From Himantopus leucocephalus (lineage: Eukaryota; Chordata; Aves; Charadriiformes; Recurvirostridae): a stretch of DNA of 64,000 nt. The notes under the pieces were generated by a model. It saw nothing but the letters and a program-made list of their open reading frames with translations, was not told the DNA's origin and ran no database searches. The DNA is taken from positions 23,775,616-23,839,615 of the forward strand of contig RSEF01000031.1 in NCBI GenBank assembly GCA_003993805.1, in the 5' to 3' direction. The position numbers and the translations under genes are program-made. Of the stretch, positions 47,835-59,764 are shown one piece after another. Every line of letters starts with the position of its first letter. The stretch's first letter is position 1.

Positions 47835-49410
47835 GAACAATCTTTTTGCCAAAGCCACCCAAATGACTTCCATTACCTTATTATATTTTCACAGAGCCTT
47901 AACTACATCTTCATAAATATTTAGATATTAGTTTCAAGAGGAATCAGGTAGTCTACTTTCTTGCTTTATAGCAAAACCAGGTTTCTTCATATCCCAACAA
48001 TTGTCAATTCTAGCCATAAGCATTTCTGCTAATGGCAAATTTTTATTTCAACATGTCTTCATCCAATTTATTTTATGCTTGATATTTTTGTTTGCATTTA
48101 TAGTTCCTCTTTATCATTTAAACTGAAAAGTCTCCTAAGTCAAGGACCCTTCCCTTCTCACCGTTCCTCTTCAAAGACAGGTCTATTCTCCTAAAGTAAA
48201 CCAAATATTGCTCGGACAGTAGTCAGGACAGTTTGTGTACTGTAAACCATAATAGGACCTTGGCTTCTTATTTTCAATTTGTGAACCACATAGATTAATT
48301 GTCATCTTTTCTGTAAAAGCATAAATCAAACCATTTTTGAAAGACAAAGAAGATTAAGGAAACTAATAACAATAAAACAGACAACTACTATGCATACAAA
48401 ACTCTCTCCTCACTCTGCTCTGCATTTTCCCTATCAAAGTCATAAAGAATACTGCAGCAAAGCAAAACATATTAATAAGATAAGTTAAGTTCAGAAATGT
48501 TCCTCCCTTCACCTTTGGCCTCCTGATTTAGTCTGTCTGGGACTTCTGTCATTTGTTCCCTTGAGCTTTGAACTGTCAGACTGTGTGAATACCCGTGTGG
48601 CACACAATCTTGCCTTCCTGCATTACACAAGTGTGACCAGTGGTCATTACTGACCAATGTTGATTAGACACAGGGTGGCGGCTTCTCTCACTTCCTCCTT
48701 TTTAAAAATTAAGTATTTGCATATGCTACTCTGATACAACTGCAATGGGTACAAATATGAGATAAACAAATTGTAGAGGATTTGTTTCTCATTAATGAGT
48801 GGTCATGGTTTCCATGTTACACCTGAGTCTGTCTTCAGGTCCGTATCCAAAAGACTGATAAAGTTGCATGCTCTTGTAACACTTCTATGATATGAGTTAG
48901 TAGCAAGTGGAGAAATGCTAATGTCTACATTTATCCCAACAACTGAAGATAGTAAAATTTGAGGTTGCTTCTCCTTGACATCATGCTTGGACAACGTCTC
49001 CAACACAGGCTCAGTACAGAAAGAGATCATTCACCTCACATTTATTTTTTGACTGAGGCGTTTAGAATTTTGACAGGCCCCTCATCACCGTGATCAAATA
49101 GTGTTCTCTGCATTTAGAATTTAGACCCTTTCTACTCTCCCAGGAACCTGTAAAACAGAGCGGTTCTGGGGAAGATGAGGGAAAAATCTTTTTCCAGATT
49201 AGGAGCTTCCTGGGTTGGGAGCAGGGGGTTTTGCTCCTCCACAGGGCCAAAAACTACAGTAACCACTTATTCTGCATTTAAGGTTTTTTCTTAGTATGTG
49301 CTGTCCTGTTAACCATGGGTAGAATATTGTGGCTTTGTCAATAAGGTTTCATAAAAATACTAAAACATCAGGTAACTATTATATTGGTGAAGATAATTCA
49401 CTTTTAAGAA
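47835..49410. other. Gene-free sequence
   Basis: Nothing recognised. Small antisense frames of 61-75 codons have no signature. Confidence 0.5.
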
Positions 49411-49417
49411 AACACTT

Positions 49418-49490
49418 TGGCTGGGATTTTCAGAAGTGGGTAGAGATTATAAATGATTCAAATTTTAGATACCTACCATTCTAAATCTTC
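49418..49490. repeat. Old interspersed repeat fragment
   Basis: TTGGCTGGGATTTTCAGAAG followed by TTAGATACCTACC recalls a sauropsid repeat beginning GGCTGGGATTTTCAAAGG with TTAGGCACCTAAC inside. Confidence 0.4.
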
Positions 49491-51895
49491 CTGACTGGTT
49501 TGTGAAGAGGACGTGAGTGACAACATTTCTTTTCAACATCATGTCTTTATAAGAACTCTTCCATTGGAAACTCCAAAATGAATGTATCCAAAATCACCCT
49601 CAGCTTCTACTTTTTTCTCCTCTCCTACACAATTTTTATTTCAGCATTTCTCTGGACTGCTTTATATGCATAGAGGACATGATGATAGAAGTCATAAGCT
49701 GTTCAGGTGTTCCTTTTTGAAATAGGAAAGTGGCCTTTTGGTGACTGATTTGAATTTTAGGTTGGTTGAATGGTGCACTTTTGCAGCTATTAAGCAGAAT
49801 AAATATTGGGTCTGCCAAAGACCTTCCAGCACCTGTTTGTCAGCCAGCCAAATTTTCCCAGGTTTGAAACAGACAATATGCAATGTTGAGTGGTTTGGGA
49901 AAGGGAGGGAATAAGGGGCAAATCAAGATGGTTTCCCTAGAGGAGTTTTGATATTTGCACATTGTCAATCTCTTTTACTGTCCTCAATATCCGGTCTCAT
50001 TCTCCCTCTTTCTTTGCCTTTCACTTACGGACTTCTCACCCAGCCACTCATTCATACACTAATCTGCCCTCAGGCGATCATCTATTGGTTGTCCATGGAA
50101 ATCCCCTATCTCCATCCTTTTCCATTTTATAGAACTCCCTCTATGCTGCAAACAAGTTCTCCTTTGCTTTTATCCTTCCTCCAGCATCCTGGACTCTTCC
50201 AGTCCTGTTCCTTTTGTCTTCAAACTCCCCATCTGCTCTACAACTATGTCTGATGCATTTGCCACTGTTCTTCCTCACATTCTCTTTTTCTCTCCCTCTA
50301 GTACCTCCATATCCGACACACCATCTGTGGTGTTCAGAGCAAATTCATGCAATGTAATCTCTCCTGTCTTACGAAGCAAGTGTGAATATAGGAATAAGAG
50401 CAAAAGAAAATGGGCACGTTCTGTATTTTTATGTATTAAACTGTGAATAGCAAGCATCCCCAAGGAAAAGAAAAAAAGTGTTTATAAAAGGATCCAGAAA
50501 CACTATCTGTGTGACTGCAGCAGTGGAATCACAAAGGAAATTGTTAAAATGAAAGATGTGAAACAAATTCTTATACTCTGCTGCTGTGTAAAGGATACCA
50601 TCAAAAATATGATCTAGAAGTTAGGATGATCCAGGCTCAGCTACAATCAGTATGTTATTTTTAGAAATAACATAAAGATAAGACATCCATTTCTGATAGT
50701 TAAGCAAAAGGTATTTGTTTGCTAGAGCAGATCAGCATTTCAATTCTGGTGAAAAATGGAAGATAAGACTTTCATCAGAAACCCAAATTATTCCAACTGA
50801 AAGCCACACAGTTATTTTATGCTATATGGGAGTTTCCTGATTGTGTTTCCCATTATAAACTCCTCCTTACATGGGATGCGATACACCAGGAGGTCTCTTC
50901 CAAGCAAAGCGAGGCGGTGTGTCATGTGAACCCTCAGATGTTATGTGCTATGGAAGATGTACTATGGCCAGAGAGCCCAGACCTAGGGAACAGGTGGGAC
51001 ATCTGGCAACTGAACAGTAATGGAACACACTGGTGACCTGTCCAAACTAATACATTTGGGTTATCAGGTGTGGGATTTTTTTAAATTAGAATTTAAGCCT
51101 TCTTACAGAACACAGTTCTTGTAACCTTTTAATTTATTAAAAATAAAACCATCATCCATTTTATATATTTATATTTTTGAAATGTTTTTTAGAAAAATTA
51201 ACTAGTCCCGCATTTTTTTTATTAAGTCAGTGATTTTTTTATTTATTTGAGTCAAATTCATTCATAAACTAATTCAAGAAAAGCCAATCTGAGTTGGCAA
51301 ATCTACCTTCTGTGAAGCTGCCAGCACCAGGAAGGCCTTTGGTGACTGGTTAAGTGAACAATCATGCAAGTTAGAGCTGTTCTGAAGTGATTTTAGCTTA
51401 CACACTGAAACTTCCCCAGACTACAAACTGTTCTGTTTGCAACAGAACTCAAAACACAAAAACTCAACACACAAGAATGTTCCTTGTCACACATACACAA
51501 AAAAAATGATGTCTCAAGTAATTTTTCCAGAACAAAACCAACCCTTCTCTTCACTAATGATTTCACCGCCACCAAACATGGAAATGTGTGGCAAATATCC
51601 ATGGATTTTCTGACTGCCAATAACTAATACATGGCTAATTGTGTAAGACAAAATGCTGATGGAATTCTTCCAGGTCTATCCTTTTTTAAATAAGAAAGTA
51701 CTTATAGTTCATATGAGACTGACTGATTTACCTAGAAGCTAGGTAAATCACAGAGCATTTGAATCTGAGAGAGGCTGATAACAGTATTGTCATCCTGTAT
51801 ATTTTTAGAACTTTAAATATGCAAGCATTCTGTTTTGGTTTTAGTTTACAAAGGAATCAACATTTTTTTCCATAAAAAATAAAATCATCCTTTGT
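49491..51895. other. Gene-free sequence
   Basis: A pyrimidine-rich plus strand at 49965-50340 produces a 101-codon serine/leucine/proline frame (49948-50253), with no domain. 51120-51260 is extremely AT-rich. No gene is recognised. Confidence 0.5.
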
Positions 51896-51898
51896 TTT

Positions 51899-52018
51899 GA
51901 CAAAGTTGTGCTGGTATTGGTATATATCAGTATCTTCCAGATCCCACAGAAGTTAGTAAACTACCCTCAGCAATACTGTGACAAATATGCCTTTAGCTTT
52001 CTAAAAATGCAATTTAAT
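51899..52018 (-). repeat. Unknown repeat family, copy 1
   Basis: About 118 bp aligns with 52499-52617 in the same orientation at roughly 78% identity by hand count. On the minus strand both copies read alike without net frame change: LEDTDIYQYQHNFV here versus SEDTDTYQHQQDFV in copy 2. This copy has two in-frame stops. The family is unknown to me; a decayed coding repeat or local duplication is possible. Confidence 0.8.
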
Positions 52019-52147
52019 CATCCACTGTTGGTTAAGTTTAGTCAACTCCACCATGTTAGCATTTGCTCTTTCAGCTTTCTAGAATATAATTTTCATTCTG
52101 CTTTCATTTATTTTCCATTTGAATCTATTCACAGTTGTTGATATTTA

Positions 52148-52194
52148 TTCCTTGTAATAATGTAGCATCTGCACTCCTTGTAATAACCTAGCAC
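52148..52194. repeat. Short imperfect tandem duplication
   Basis: CCTTGTAATAATGTAGCA and CCTTGTAATAACCTAGCA lie 25 bp apart between the two copies of the unknown repeat. It is probably slippage. Confidence 0.75.
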
Positions 52195-52359
52195 CAGAAA
52201 AAAAACCCAACACAAAAACAACCCAGGACTCCAGTGTGCAAGGAACTGTACAAAAACAGGAACATACAGTCTCCAGGAAGCATACAGTCTAAATAAAACA
52301 TTAATTCTACCATGGACAACAAAAAAGAGCCGTGTAATGTTGAGCAGTGTGATAGGAGA

Positions 52360-52650
52360 TCAACTCATTGAATTAGCAGCTTGAACGTTGTCAAGCTTGT
52401 TTGTTGGCATCCCAGCACGAGAGAATTGTGCAGTGCAATAGGAGGGCAGATGGTGAGTACTCATCATCGCATGAGAGGCAGCACTGGCTAAAGCTCTGAC
52501 AAAGTCTTGCTGGTGTTGGTATGTATCAGTATCTTCTGACTCCCGCAGAAGGTAGTTAACTATCCTCAGAAACAACCATGGCAAATACAGCTTTAGCTTG
52601 AAAAAATACAATTTATGTTTTGCAACTTGTTCTTGCTGTGTTTGAGCCAA
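52360..52650 (-). other. 96-codon frame containing unknown repeat copy 2
   Basis: The minus-strand frame is open for 96 codons and includes the repeat copy at 52499-52617 (KLYFFKLKLYLPWLFLRIV, NYLLRESEDTDTYQHQQDF), followed by a soluble-looking tail (ALASAASHAMMSTHHLPSYC). Composition is balanced rather than low-complexity. I do not recognise a family. It may be a piece of a decayed transposon protein, an exon of an unknown gene, or chance. No clear splice sites were assigned. Confidence 0.3.
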
Positions 52651-52654
52651 GGGT

Positions 52655-53765
52655 CTTCCATGAGGAATGATGCCATAGGTGATGTGAGAGGTTCCATGAA
52701 GGGACGGTGTTGCTCAGTTTCTTGGACTGAGGGCTATATTCTTGTGGACTTAAAGTGATAGGGCTTTATGGTATTGTGTTGTATGGACTCACTGGCTTCC
52801 ATCAGAGCTCACTTGGAGGTCTCTGCAGCATTCTTTGTTGTGGGCTTTGTATATCTGTGTTTTATTTTGGATGCTTGGCTGTTGGTCTCAAGTAGAGAGG
52901 CCATGAGTTACCCGGACATGGCAGCTGAATTTACGTGGAAAGGTATTCTTTAGGTGAGCTGTCCTATGTACCCCTCCAGCATCTCAAAAATTTAGATGAC
53001 CTTTGCATGTAGGTCATTTAAACTATGTGAACAAATTTCTCAGCTTTTCATTTTCTGGGATCTAAATGAATTATTTTTTTTTAACTCTCCCTATCCTATT
53101 TATAATTTTATTGGCCAAAAACATCACCCTGGGCACTGGGGAGACTTTTGTAAGAGTAATGATTTTGAGCCTTAATCAATGCTTTAACTAATATTTCCTT
53201 TGAAAATCAGCCCCAGTTTTATATTCAAATAGAAAGCCCAAAACTGGATACTTCCAAGGTGCTCTATAAAGCGCTGACATAAATCCTTGGATTTATGTAG
53301 CCCTGTCACACCACAGGATCCTTTGGATCTTCCTCACTATTCCAGCACACAGAGATGAGAATTTAATCAATGAGAATCAATTCATAGCCCAGCTTCCCTG
53401 CAATTTGTTTTTCAGTATATGTGATGCAACGACAGTTTGTCTTTATAAAAGTGTGATCCTCATTCCCAGGAGCTGCTGGGTGGGAGGAGACAACAGAGTT
53501 TCTTCTCCCCTGTTGCCACAGGATGTATTGGCAACTGTGATTCCCAGCTTTGCAGGTGCAAGAAGTAACTCTTCTCCCTTCTTTCTCTGTGGGGAGTGTT
53601 TTTTCCATTCGCCCTGGAGGGTGGGAACAGAGCGCTAGGGAGGATCATCACCAAAAATCTGCAGCAGAGCTAAGGAAGAAAAGGAAACGCTTTCATGACA
53701 AATTTTAACTAATGGTGGAAAGACTCCATGGGGAAGGGAAGGAGGCCTTTTTACCTCCCTAACAC
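52655..53765. other. Gene-free sequence with weak repeat traces
   Basis: TTTGAAAATCAGCCCCAG at 53201-53218 and GGTGCTCTATAAAGCGC at 53259-53275 recall old sauropsid repeats but are too short to delimit. Opposed 64-81 codon frames at 53363-53654 have no domain. Confidence 0.4.
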
Positions 53766-53769
53766 AATT

Positions 53770-54010
53770 TTTAGTTAAACTGACTGGCAAACCAAGCTAC
53801 GGCACCCCACAGTCAAAATCACTGTAATCAGCATGAGTTGCACATTACACACACCTTCCACGTATATTTTACCAATAAAAGGGTAATGCCAACAGATAAA
53901 GAGTTAACTGTTAGTAGGTGCTAATATTAAATACCCTTCTTTCGTCTGTGAATGGCTAGTTTGGCTCTTTGTTGTAACGATGTTTTTCTTTTTATGGAAT
54001 CGATGAGTCT
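53770..54010. promoter_or_regulatory. Candidate conserved non-coding element
   Basis: Unique block with TTTTTAGTTAAACTG, ATCACTGTAATCAGC, TTCCACGTATATTTTACC, ACCAATAAAAGGG, AGAGTTAACTGTTAG and GTGCTAATATTAAATACC. CpGs are retained at 53798, 53861, 53945, 53978 and 54000. Conservation not tested. Confidence 0.33.
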
Positions 54011-54606
54011 GGGGAAGCAGACTACAGAGTAACAAATCGGGGACTTACTGGAGGCAAAATAAAATATGCCTGATGGACTCCTGACAGAAACAAAGAGTGT
54101 AAATCAACTTTATTAACCACTCAGACATGGAGGCCAGCTGCACTGAGTCTCTAGTGTAATAGGAGAAAACTGAAGACAAATACTGTTTGGAAACTACAGA
54201 GGTATCACCACTGGCTCTCACAAGGCACATCGCTCTTGCCTGCACGCACCTCTGCTCCACAGCCTGCCTGGAGGCACAGTGCTCTGACAGCTCCTATCAT
54301 CCTCCAAGGTGGTCTCAAACTGTAGGGGCAAAATTACACAGGCAAATGACTGAGCTCCTGTTGCCCCCTGCAAGTTGCCTTTGCCGATAAGTAATTTCCC
54401 CATCGTTCCCTGGGGTCCGCCTGCACCTAGACCCCTATACACAGGGAGACAGGTTTAGTCTTGAGCACACATTCAGTCTCTTGAAAGTGCATGCCAAGGT
54501 ACTATGAGACTGGATAACCTCATCTTCCCGATTGCCTTTATTCACAAGGACAGTTTACAGGTAAATGGAGATACGTGAGACTGCTGTTGGCACTGTGAGA
54601 GGGCAT

Positions 54607-54679
54607 AGTTAAGCCAAGTTAAAGCTAAGTTAATTAAACTTAATTAAATTTAATTACATTAAATTAAGCTTCTAATTAC
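54607..54679. promoter_or_regulatory. Phased TAATTA homeodomain-site array
   Basis: TTAATTA cores begin at 54630, 54640 and 54650, one DNA helical turn apart, with related TTAAG/TTAAA words at 54609 and 54619, TTAAATTAA at 54659 and TAATTA at 54673. It could be a decayed 10-bp tandem repeat or a same-face homeodomain binding array. No way to decide from sequence alone. Confidence 0.5.
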
Positions 54680-57345
54680 ACTGTTCACATTGAAAACAAT
54701 TCAGATCTATTTTAAGAGATTTTTAGTAGAACTAAAATTTTCCTATTCGTTGTTCATTTCCCCTGACCTCTGCCTGCCGTCTATGTGTGCCTCAGAAGAA
54801 GGCTTTCCCTATCTCCTCATCCCAACACATACCTGGAAAGCTGTTGTTTTCTCCTGGATATTACTGTAAAACATTGAAATAACATGAGGACATTTGTCCT
54901 TGACTACACAGTCTGGTATTGTTTCTATTACATGACTATAGGCAAGGAAAGCTTGAAGTGAGCTGGCTTTCCTACAGAGGTTACAGTCTCTATCATTTCC
55001 ACTGGCATGTTCATCCACTTCCAAGTCAGGGTAAGTCCTTTTTTAGATTGGCGTGTTCCCCCTTTATAGATTTATTTCTCGTTGACTCTATAATTATACA
55101 ATTAAAGCTAATATAGGTAATTTAAACTTTTAATTTATTTAATGGCATTGAAGAGATCTGCTTAAGGTCAGAGGAGATCTGAGGTCCTAGAGACTTGCAG
55201 AAGTCATGATTCATGAGTGATTTCCAGCCTGCGGTGGTAGTTAGCTGGGTGACATTGGAAGATAATGACTAAAGGTCTGGGAGAGACACTGCCAGAAAAG
55301 CACCTGCTGGCAGAGGTACATGAGAAACCTGGGAGAAGACGTCTTGCTCATGTGAAAACAATACATTTCAAAGTTTATTTTAAAATAGAATGAGATAGAA
55401 GTCCTATTTTCTTATTACAAGGAAGGCTTTCACTAAAACAGTTCTGTTTCGGTTTACATGTAGAAAATACCAATATAAGCCATGCCTGAAAACCTGGCAT
55501 GTCTCTTGGAGAAGCAGCTTAAGAAAGCAGACTAAAAGTATAAAGAAAGCAATTCATACAACATTAGTGCCTCTGGAGGGCTGAACATTTGCTACTGAAG
55601 TGGAAGTACTTTAGTCACATGAAAGATGGAAACAAATATAAACAAATAACAATCCAAAAGCTGAGCCAAATACATTCGTTTTCATTCTACTGAAATGCAT
55701 GCCATGGATGCAAACCTGTAGAGACAAGTGCCTACTCAGGAAGCATCCCCTCTTGTGTATATGTATCTGTTCCTATTCCTACAAAACATCTCTGCACCCT
55801 GTGTCTCAGAGGTGGAGGGAATCCATGGTGAGTCAATGATGCCAGAGGCAACTGCCTTCCATGCCTTCCTGTAAAATGCCACTGGAGGGATAGGTAGTGA
55901 GTGCTTGTTCTGCTGTGTCTTCATTGCCTTCCTGCAAGACCAGTAAGGAAAAATGCCCTCCCAGTAAGTCTGAGCACTCAGATCTGCAGGCATACAAGCT
56001 CTGCCCATCACTGCACACTTGTTCCTGCCTCGCTGCCCTGTGTCCAGTGATGAGACCACTTGGGATTGGCTGTGCCATTGGATTCAAAATGAGTTTGCCC
56101 TAATTTGTTCTCTACTGTGCTCTTCTGTGAAGGACAAGAGTCTACACAGGGTCTGTGTCTCATATCACACCCAAAAGCGGATTAGGCTAATGCTCTACTA
56201 AAGTGTGAAGGGAAGGAAATTTTGATCTCAAGGGCCATCAGCTGGGAAATCCTAGAGATGCACAGGGAGTCAGACACCACAGTTTAGTGTTTCCAAAAAC
56301 ATCTGAATCCCTGGTTAGGACACGTTGGGATGACCTGGACTTTATGACAAATGAGAGACAGAAAGAGTTATTCAGTGCAGGAAAGCAGCTCAGACCCCTG
56401 AAAGAAAGAAGGCTTTCCAGGGTCCCATAAAGTCTGTCATAATTCTGTACTAACTCACAATTCACCATAAGACTATCCCTCAGAAATCATCTCTCTGTTC
56501 CCAGGCTACCACAGTATCACTCTGGCATGACATAACTTACATGACGAAGTATCAAAACATGTTACATGCATGTTTTCTCTGTGGATATGCTTAAATCATC
56601 AGGACAACTTGGCCTTGTTGTGTGACCTAATAGAGGATGATAACTGACAAATGCAAAGGTTGTGTTGTTCGTAAGGGGTTGCAGAACAGTGGTCTGCCCT
56701 TATGAGCCAACTGAGAAGTATTATGGAATATTTTTATTCTTCAGGTTTACTGGTAGTTTAATTTAGATGCATGGAATAACCCTAACCACATGCCTGTGGG
56801 ATCCTTCAACGGCTGATTTGGGAATGGTACAATATTTGATCACAACAGTCTTGACTAAAGTCTATTTGAATGTCCCTTGCTAGAAATCACAAAATTTATC
56901 CAGAGGTAGATTTCTAGGGTTGCTTTTTTTAGAACAGCATTTTTGTTTTAGAATAAGGGAACATGTTGTACTAAAAGTCTTTCAGTGTTAGGTAGATCAG
57001 ATCAAAACAAAAAGACATTTGCCATAACTTATCAATTTATCTAGATAATATTGCTGTGTAAAATTAGAATGGTAGTCATTCAAAACTGTCTTTCCTCAAA
57101 ACCAGCACAAACTTAGGCAAGTCCTTTCTAGAAATTGCTGCAATAAAATAAAATAATAAAACGAAGTAAACTAAAATAAATATGAGATTAATGCAGTACG
57201 CAGCCCTGTTAACCCCAGCACCTTACAGAACACCCATCCTTTTCAATATCATCTACTATTGCCTAGCTCAGGTTTTCATAGCTCTTTTCTGGTGTGCACC
57301 AGAGCCTAAGACACAGCACCAAGGACATCCTGATGAAGATTAATA
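54680..57345. other. Gene-free sequence
   Basis: No exon is recognised. 55735-56200 is GC-richer with overlapping frames up to 107 codons on the minus strand (55736-56059), no domain. An A-rich (AATAAA)-like simple repeat lies at 57141-57183. Confidence 0.45.
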
Positions 57346-57347
57346 TC

Positions 57348-57379
57348 GGGTGGGGGGGCTGGGGTGGGGGCGGGGGGGG
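57348..57379 (+). repeat. G-quadruplex-forming G-rich tract
   Basis: Five G-runs of 3, 7, 4, 5 and 8 bases separated by 1-2 nt loops give a textbook G4 motif on the plus strand. It interrupts AT-rich DNA. No gene or promoter is identified next to it. Confidence 0.9.
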
Positions 57380-58850
57380 CAGAATATTCATAAAAGAAAA
57401 AAAAATCCAAAGACCGCACTGCCAAGAAAACACTCATGCAAACTAAAGGGAACCCCAAGCTCTGCACATGCAGGTTAAAAAAAATTCAACTTTCTATGTA
57501 GAGGAAGAAGACACTTTCACCCATTCACCCATAGACAATTCTCCCTTTTCTTCAGCCCAGAAGGGAATCGAAAAAGCATTAGCATAATTCATGTCAACAT
57601 AAATAAAAGACAAAATGGGAAAATTTTAGCTGATGTCTGACAATGTGCATTTCTATTCTGACAAGAAAGAAAATGTAGTCAATGGATTTCTGTAGATTAA
57701 AATCATTGCAGTTTACAGTGCTGTCCTGGCCATACCACTTCCACCAGAGGAGCACAGAGGAAAGCGCCAGGTAAGCTTTGGGTTGGGCAGAGCTGCTAGC
57801 AGTGGCAGAGGACAAATATTCCACTATTGTGTAGGCTTTTTTACTGTGCCATTTACTAGTATCCTTACAAACTTGATTATATGAGATGTTGTTTGTGGAA
57901 AAAAATGAAACTGAAATGAAGAAAAAAAGAAAGCTGCCAGCTTTTCCTTAACTTACTTTCCCCATTCCAAAGTTTCTTACCTGTGTCTACAGAGAAGCTT
58001 CTTTTTTTTGTTTGTTTGTTTGGGGTTTTTTTGTATCTCTATTTTTCTTCACTTTCTCTCCTCCCTAGTGCAAAGCAATTCAGCAATTTCATTTAAAGAA
58101 ATCTGTGGGAGGTTAGAGGAGTTGTGGCCAGTGATGGTAGTTACACAGAAAAAAAGAGGAACAAATAAGTGAAGACTTGTTACCTGAAGGCTTGAAGGTC
58201 ACTGCATAATTTGGAAGCCAATTCTGTGCAATTGTACCATAGTTTACATTTGGCTTTCCTGTGCTTGCACACACACAAAAAATGGTATGGGTGTGTTGGG
58301 AAACAAGGTGCGCTTTCACCTTCCAAGGAAGTGGAATAGTACAGTGGCCTTTTTAGGGTGGAAAGGTTGGGATATAAGATGTTAGGTGGTGTGAGATAAC
58401 ATGGCAGCTTTACAAAAGAAAATGTTAGCATTTTGGAAACGAGTGGGTTTCCTCTTCAGAAGTCCCAGCTGTGATGTCCAATCTGTGACTGACAGCACAT
58501 AGCCAGAAGGGCCACCATGAATGAGAATCAGTAGACAGCAGATACTTCTAACTCTTCATTTTCATCTAATTAATTTTCATCCTTTGCAGAACAGGGTATG
58601 GCAAGCTTAGCAAAGGGAAGAGTACAGAAATGGAAAACCTGTGTATGATGGTATTCTGCCTATGAACTGGCATCATCCTCTTGCAACCCAGTTTTCACTG
58701 GGTTATGTGGTGATATGTATTCTCTTCAGCAGAGTTTCACACCATCCAGGGCTCCAAAGATTACCTTTAGCATCTTGAACTGCACGCAGAAATGAAACTG
58801 AAGCTCTTACAGGAGTCTTGCTGCTTTATGGTTCTAGGTGTCAGTATATA
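57380..58850. other. Gene-free sequence
   Basis: AT-rich unique DNA with T/G-rich simple sequence at 58001-58035 and no recognisable gene. Antisense frames of 68-83 codons (57594-58431) have no signature. Confidence 0.5.
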
Positions 58851-58855
58851 GAGAA

Positions 58856-59000
58856 TGGAATGGAATGGAATGGAATGGAATGGAAGAAGGGAAGGGAAGG
58901 NNNNNNNNNNNNNNNNNNNNNNNNNNNNNNNNNNNNNNNNNNNNNNNNNNNNNNNNNNNNNNNNNNNNNNNNNNNNNNNNNNNNNNNNNNNNNNNNNNNN
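58856..59000. repeat. (TGGAA)n microsatellite running into assembly gap
   Basis: Six perfect TGGAA units (58856-58885), then GAAGGGAAGGGAAGG (58886-58900), then exactly 100 Ns (58901-59000). A round 100-N gap usually denotes unknown length. The gap sits where the 3' UTR and tail microsatellite of the adjacent minus-strand CR1 should be, so the true sequence likely includes these plus more purine-rich repeat. Confidence 0.9.
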
Positions 59001-59753
59001 TCAGGGCTGACCAGAAGTTAAAGCATGTTATTAAGGGCATTGTGCAAATGCCTCTGAAATACTGACAAGCTTAGGTCATCGACCATCTCTCCAGGAAGCC
59101 TATTTCAGTGTATGACCACCGTCTCGGTGAAGAAATGCTTCCTAACATCCAGTCTAAACCTCTCCTGGCGCAGCTTTGAACCATTCCCATGCATTGTATC
59201 ACTGTATCCCAGGGAGAAGAGCTCAGCACCTCTCCCTCCACTCGCCCTCCTCAGGAAGCTGTAGAGAGCAACAAGGTCTCCCCTCAGCCTCATTTTCTCT
59301 TAACTAGACAAGCCCAGAGTCCTCAGCCACTCCTCATAGGCCATGATTTCCAGCCCTTTCACCAGCTTTGTTGCCCTCCTCTGGACATGTTCAATGACCT
59401 TCACATCCATCTTAAATTGTGGGGCCCAGAACTGCACCCAGTACTCCAGGTGAGGCCACATCAACAATGAATACAGTGAGATAATCCCCTCGCTTGACCT
59501 GCTGGTGATGCTGTGTTTGATGCATCCCAGGATGCAGTTTGCCCTCTTGGCTGCCAGGGCACACTGCTGGCTCATATTGAGCCTGCTGTCAACCAGCACC
59601 GCCAGATCCCTCTCTGCAGGGCTGTGATCCAGCCACTCCTCTCCCAGTTTATACTTGTGCCCAACGTCACTCCGTCCTAAGTGCAGAATCTGGCACTTGG
59701 ACTTGTTATATTTCATCCCATTAATCATTGCCCGATGCTCCAATCTATCTAGA
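59001..59753 (-). mobile_element. 5'-truncated CR1 LINE (ORF2 3' end)
   Basis: Minus-strand CR1 encoding the C-terminal part of the ORF2 protein after the reverse-transcriptase core: the HSPAERDLAVLVDSRLNMSQ, QQCALAAKRANCILGCIKHS and EHVQRRATKLVKGLE blocks, then GAELFSL and [20 protein letters not shown]. The frame is continuous from 59753 to the natural stop at 59018-59020, with no frameshift and only two nonsense changes: a TAA at 59300-59302 and a TGA at 59102-59104 where CR1 normally has Trp. The 5' truncation is at about 59753 and the 3' UTR enters the gap at 59000. This is the youngest element in the window. Its wording fits bird CR1 families. It cannot move on its own. Confidence 0.95.
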
Positions 59754-59764
59754 GGATTGGGCAA

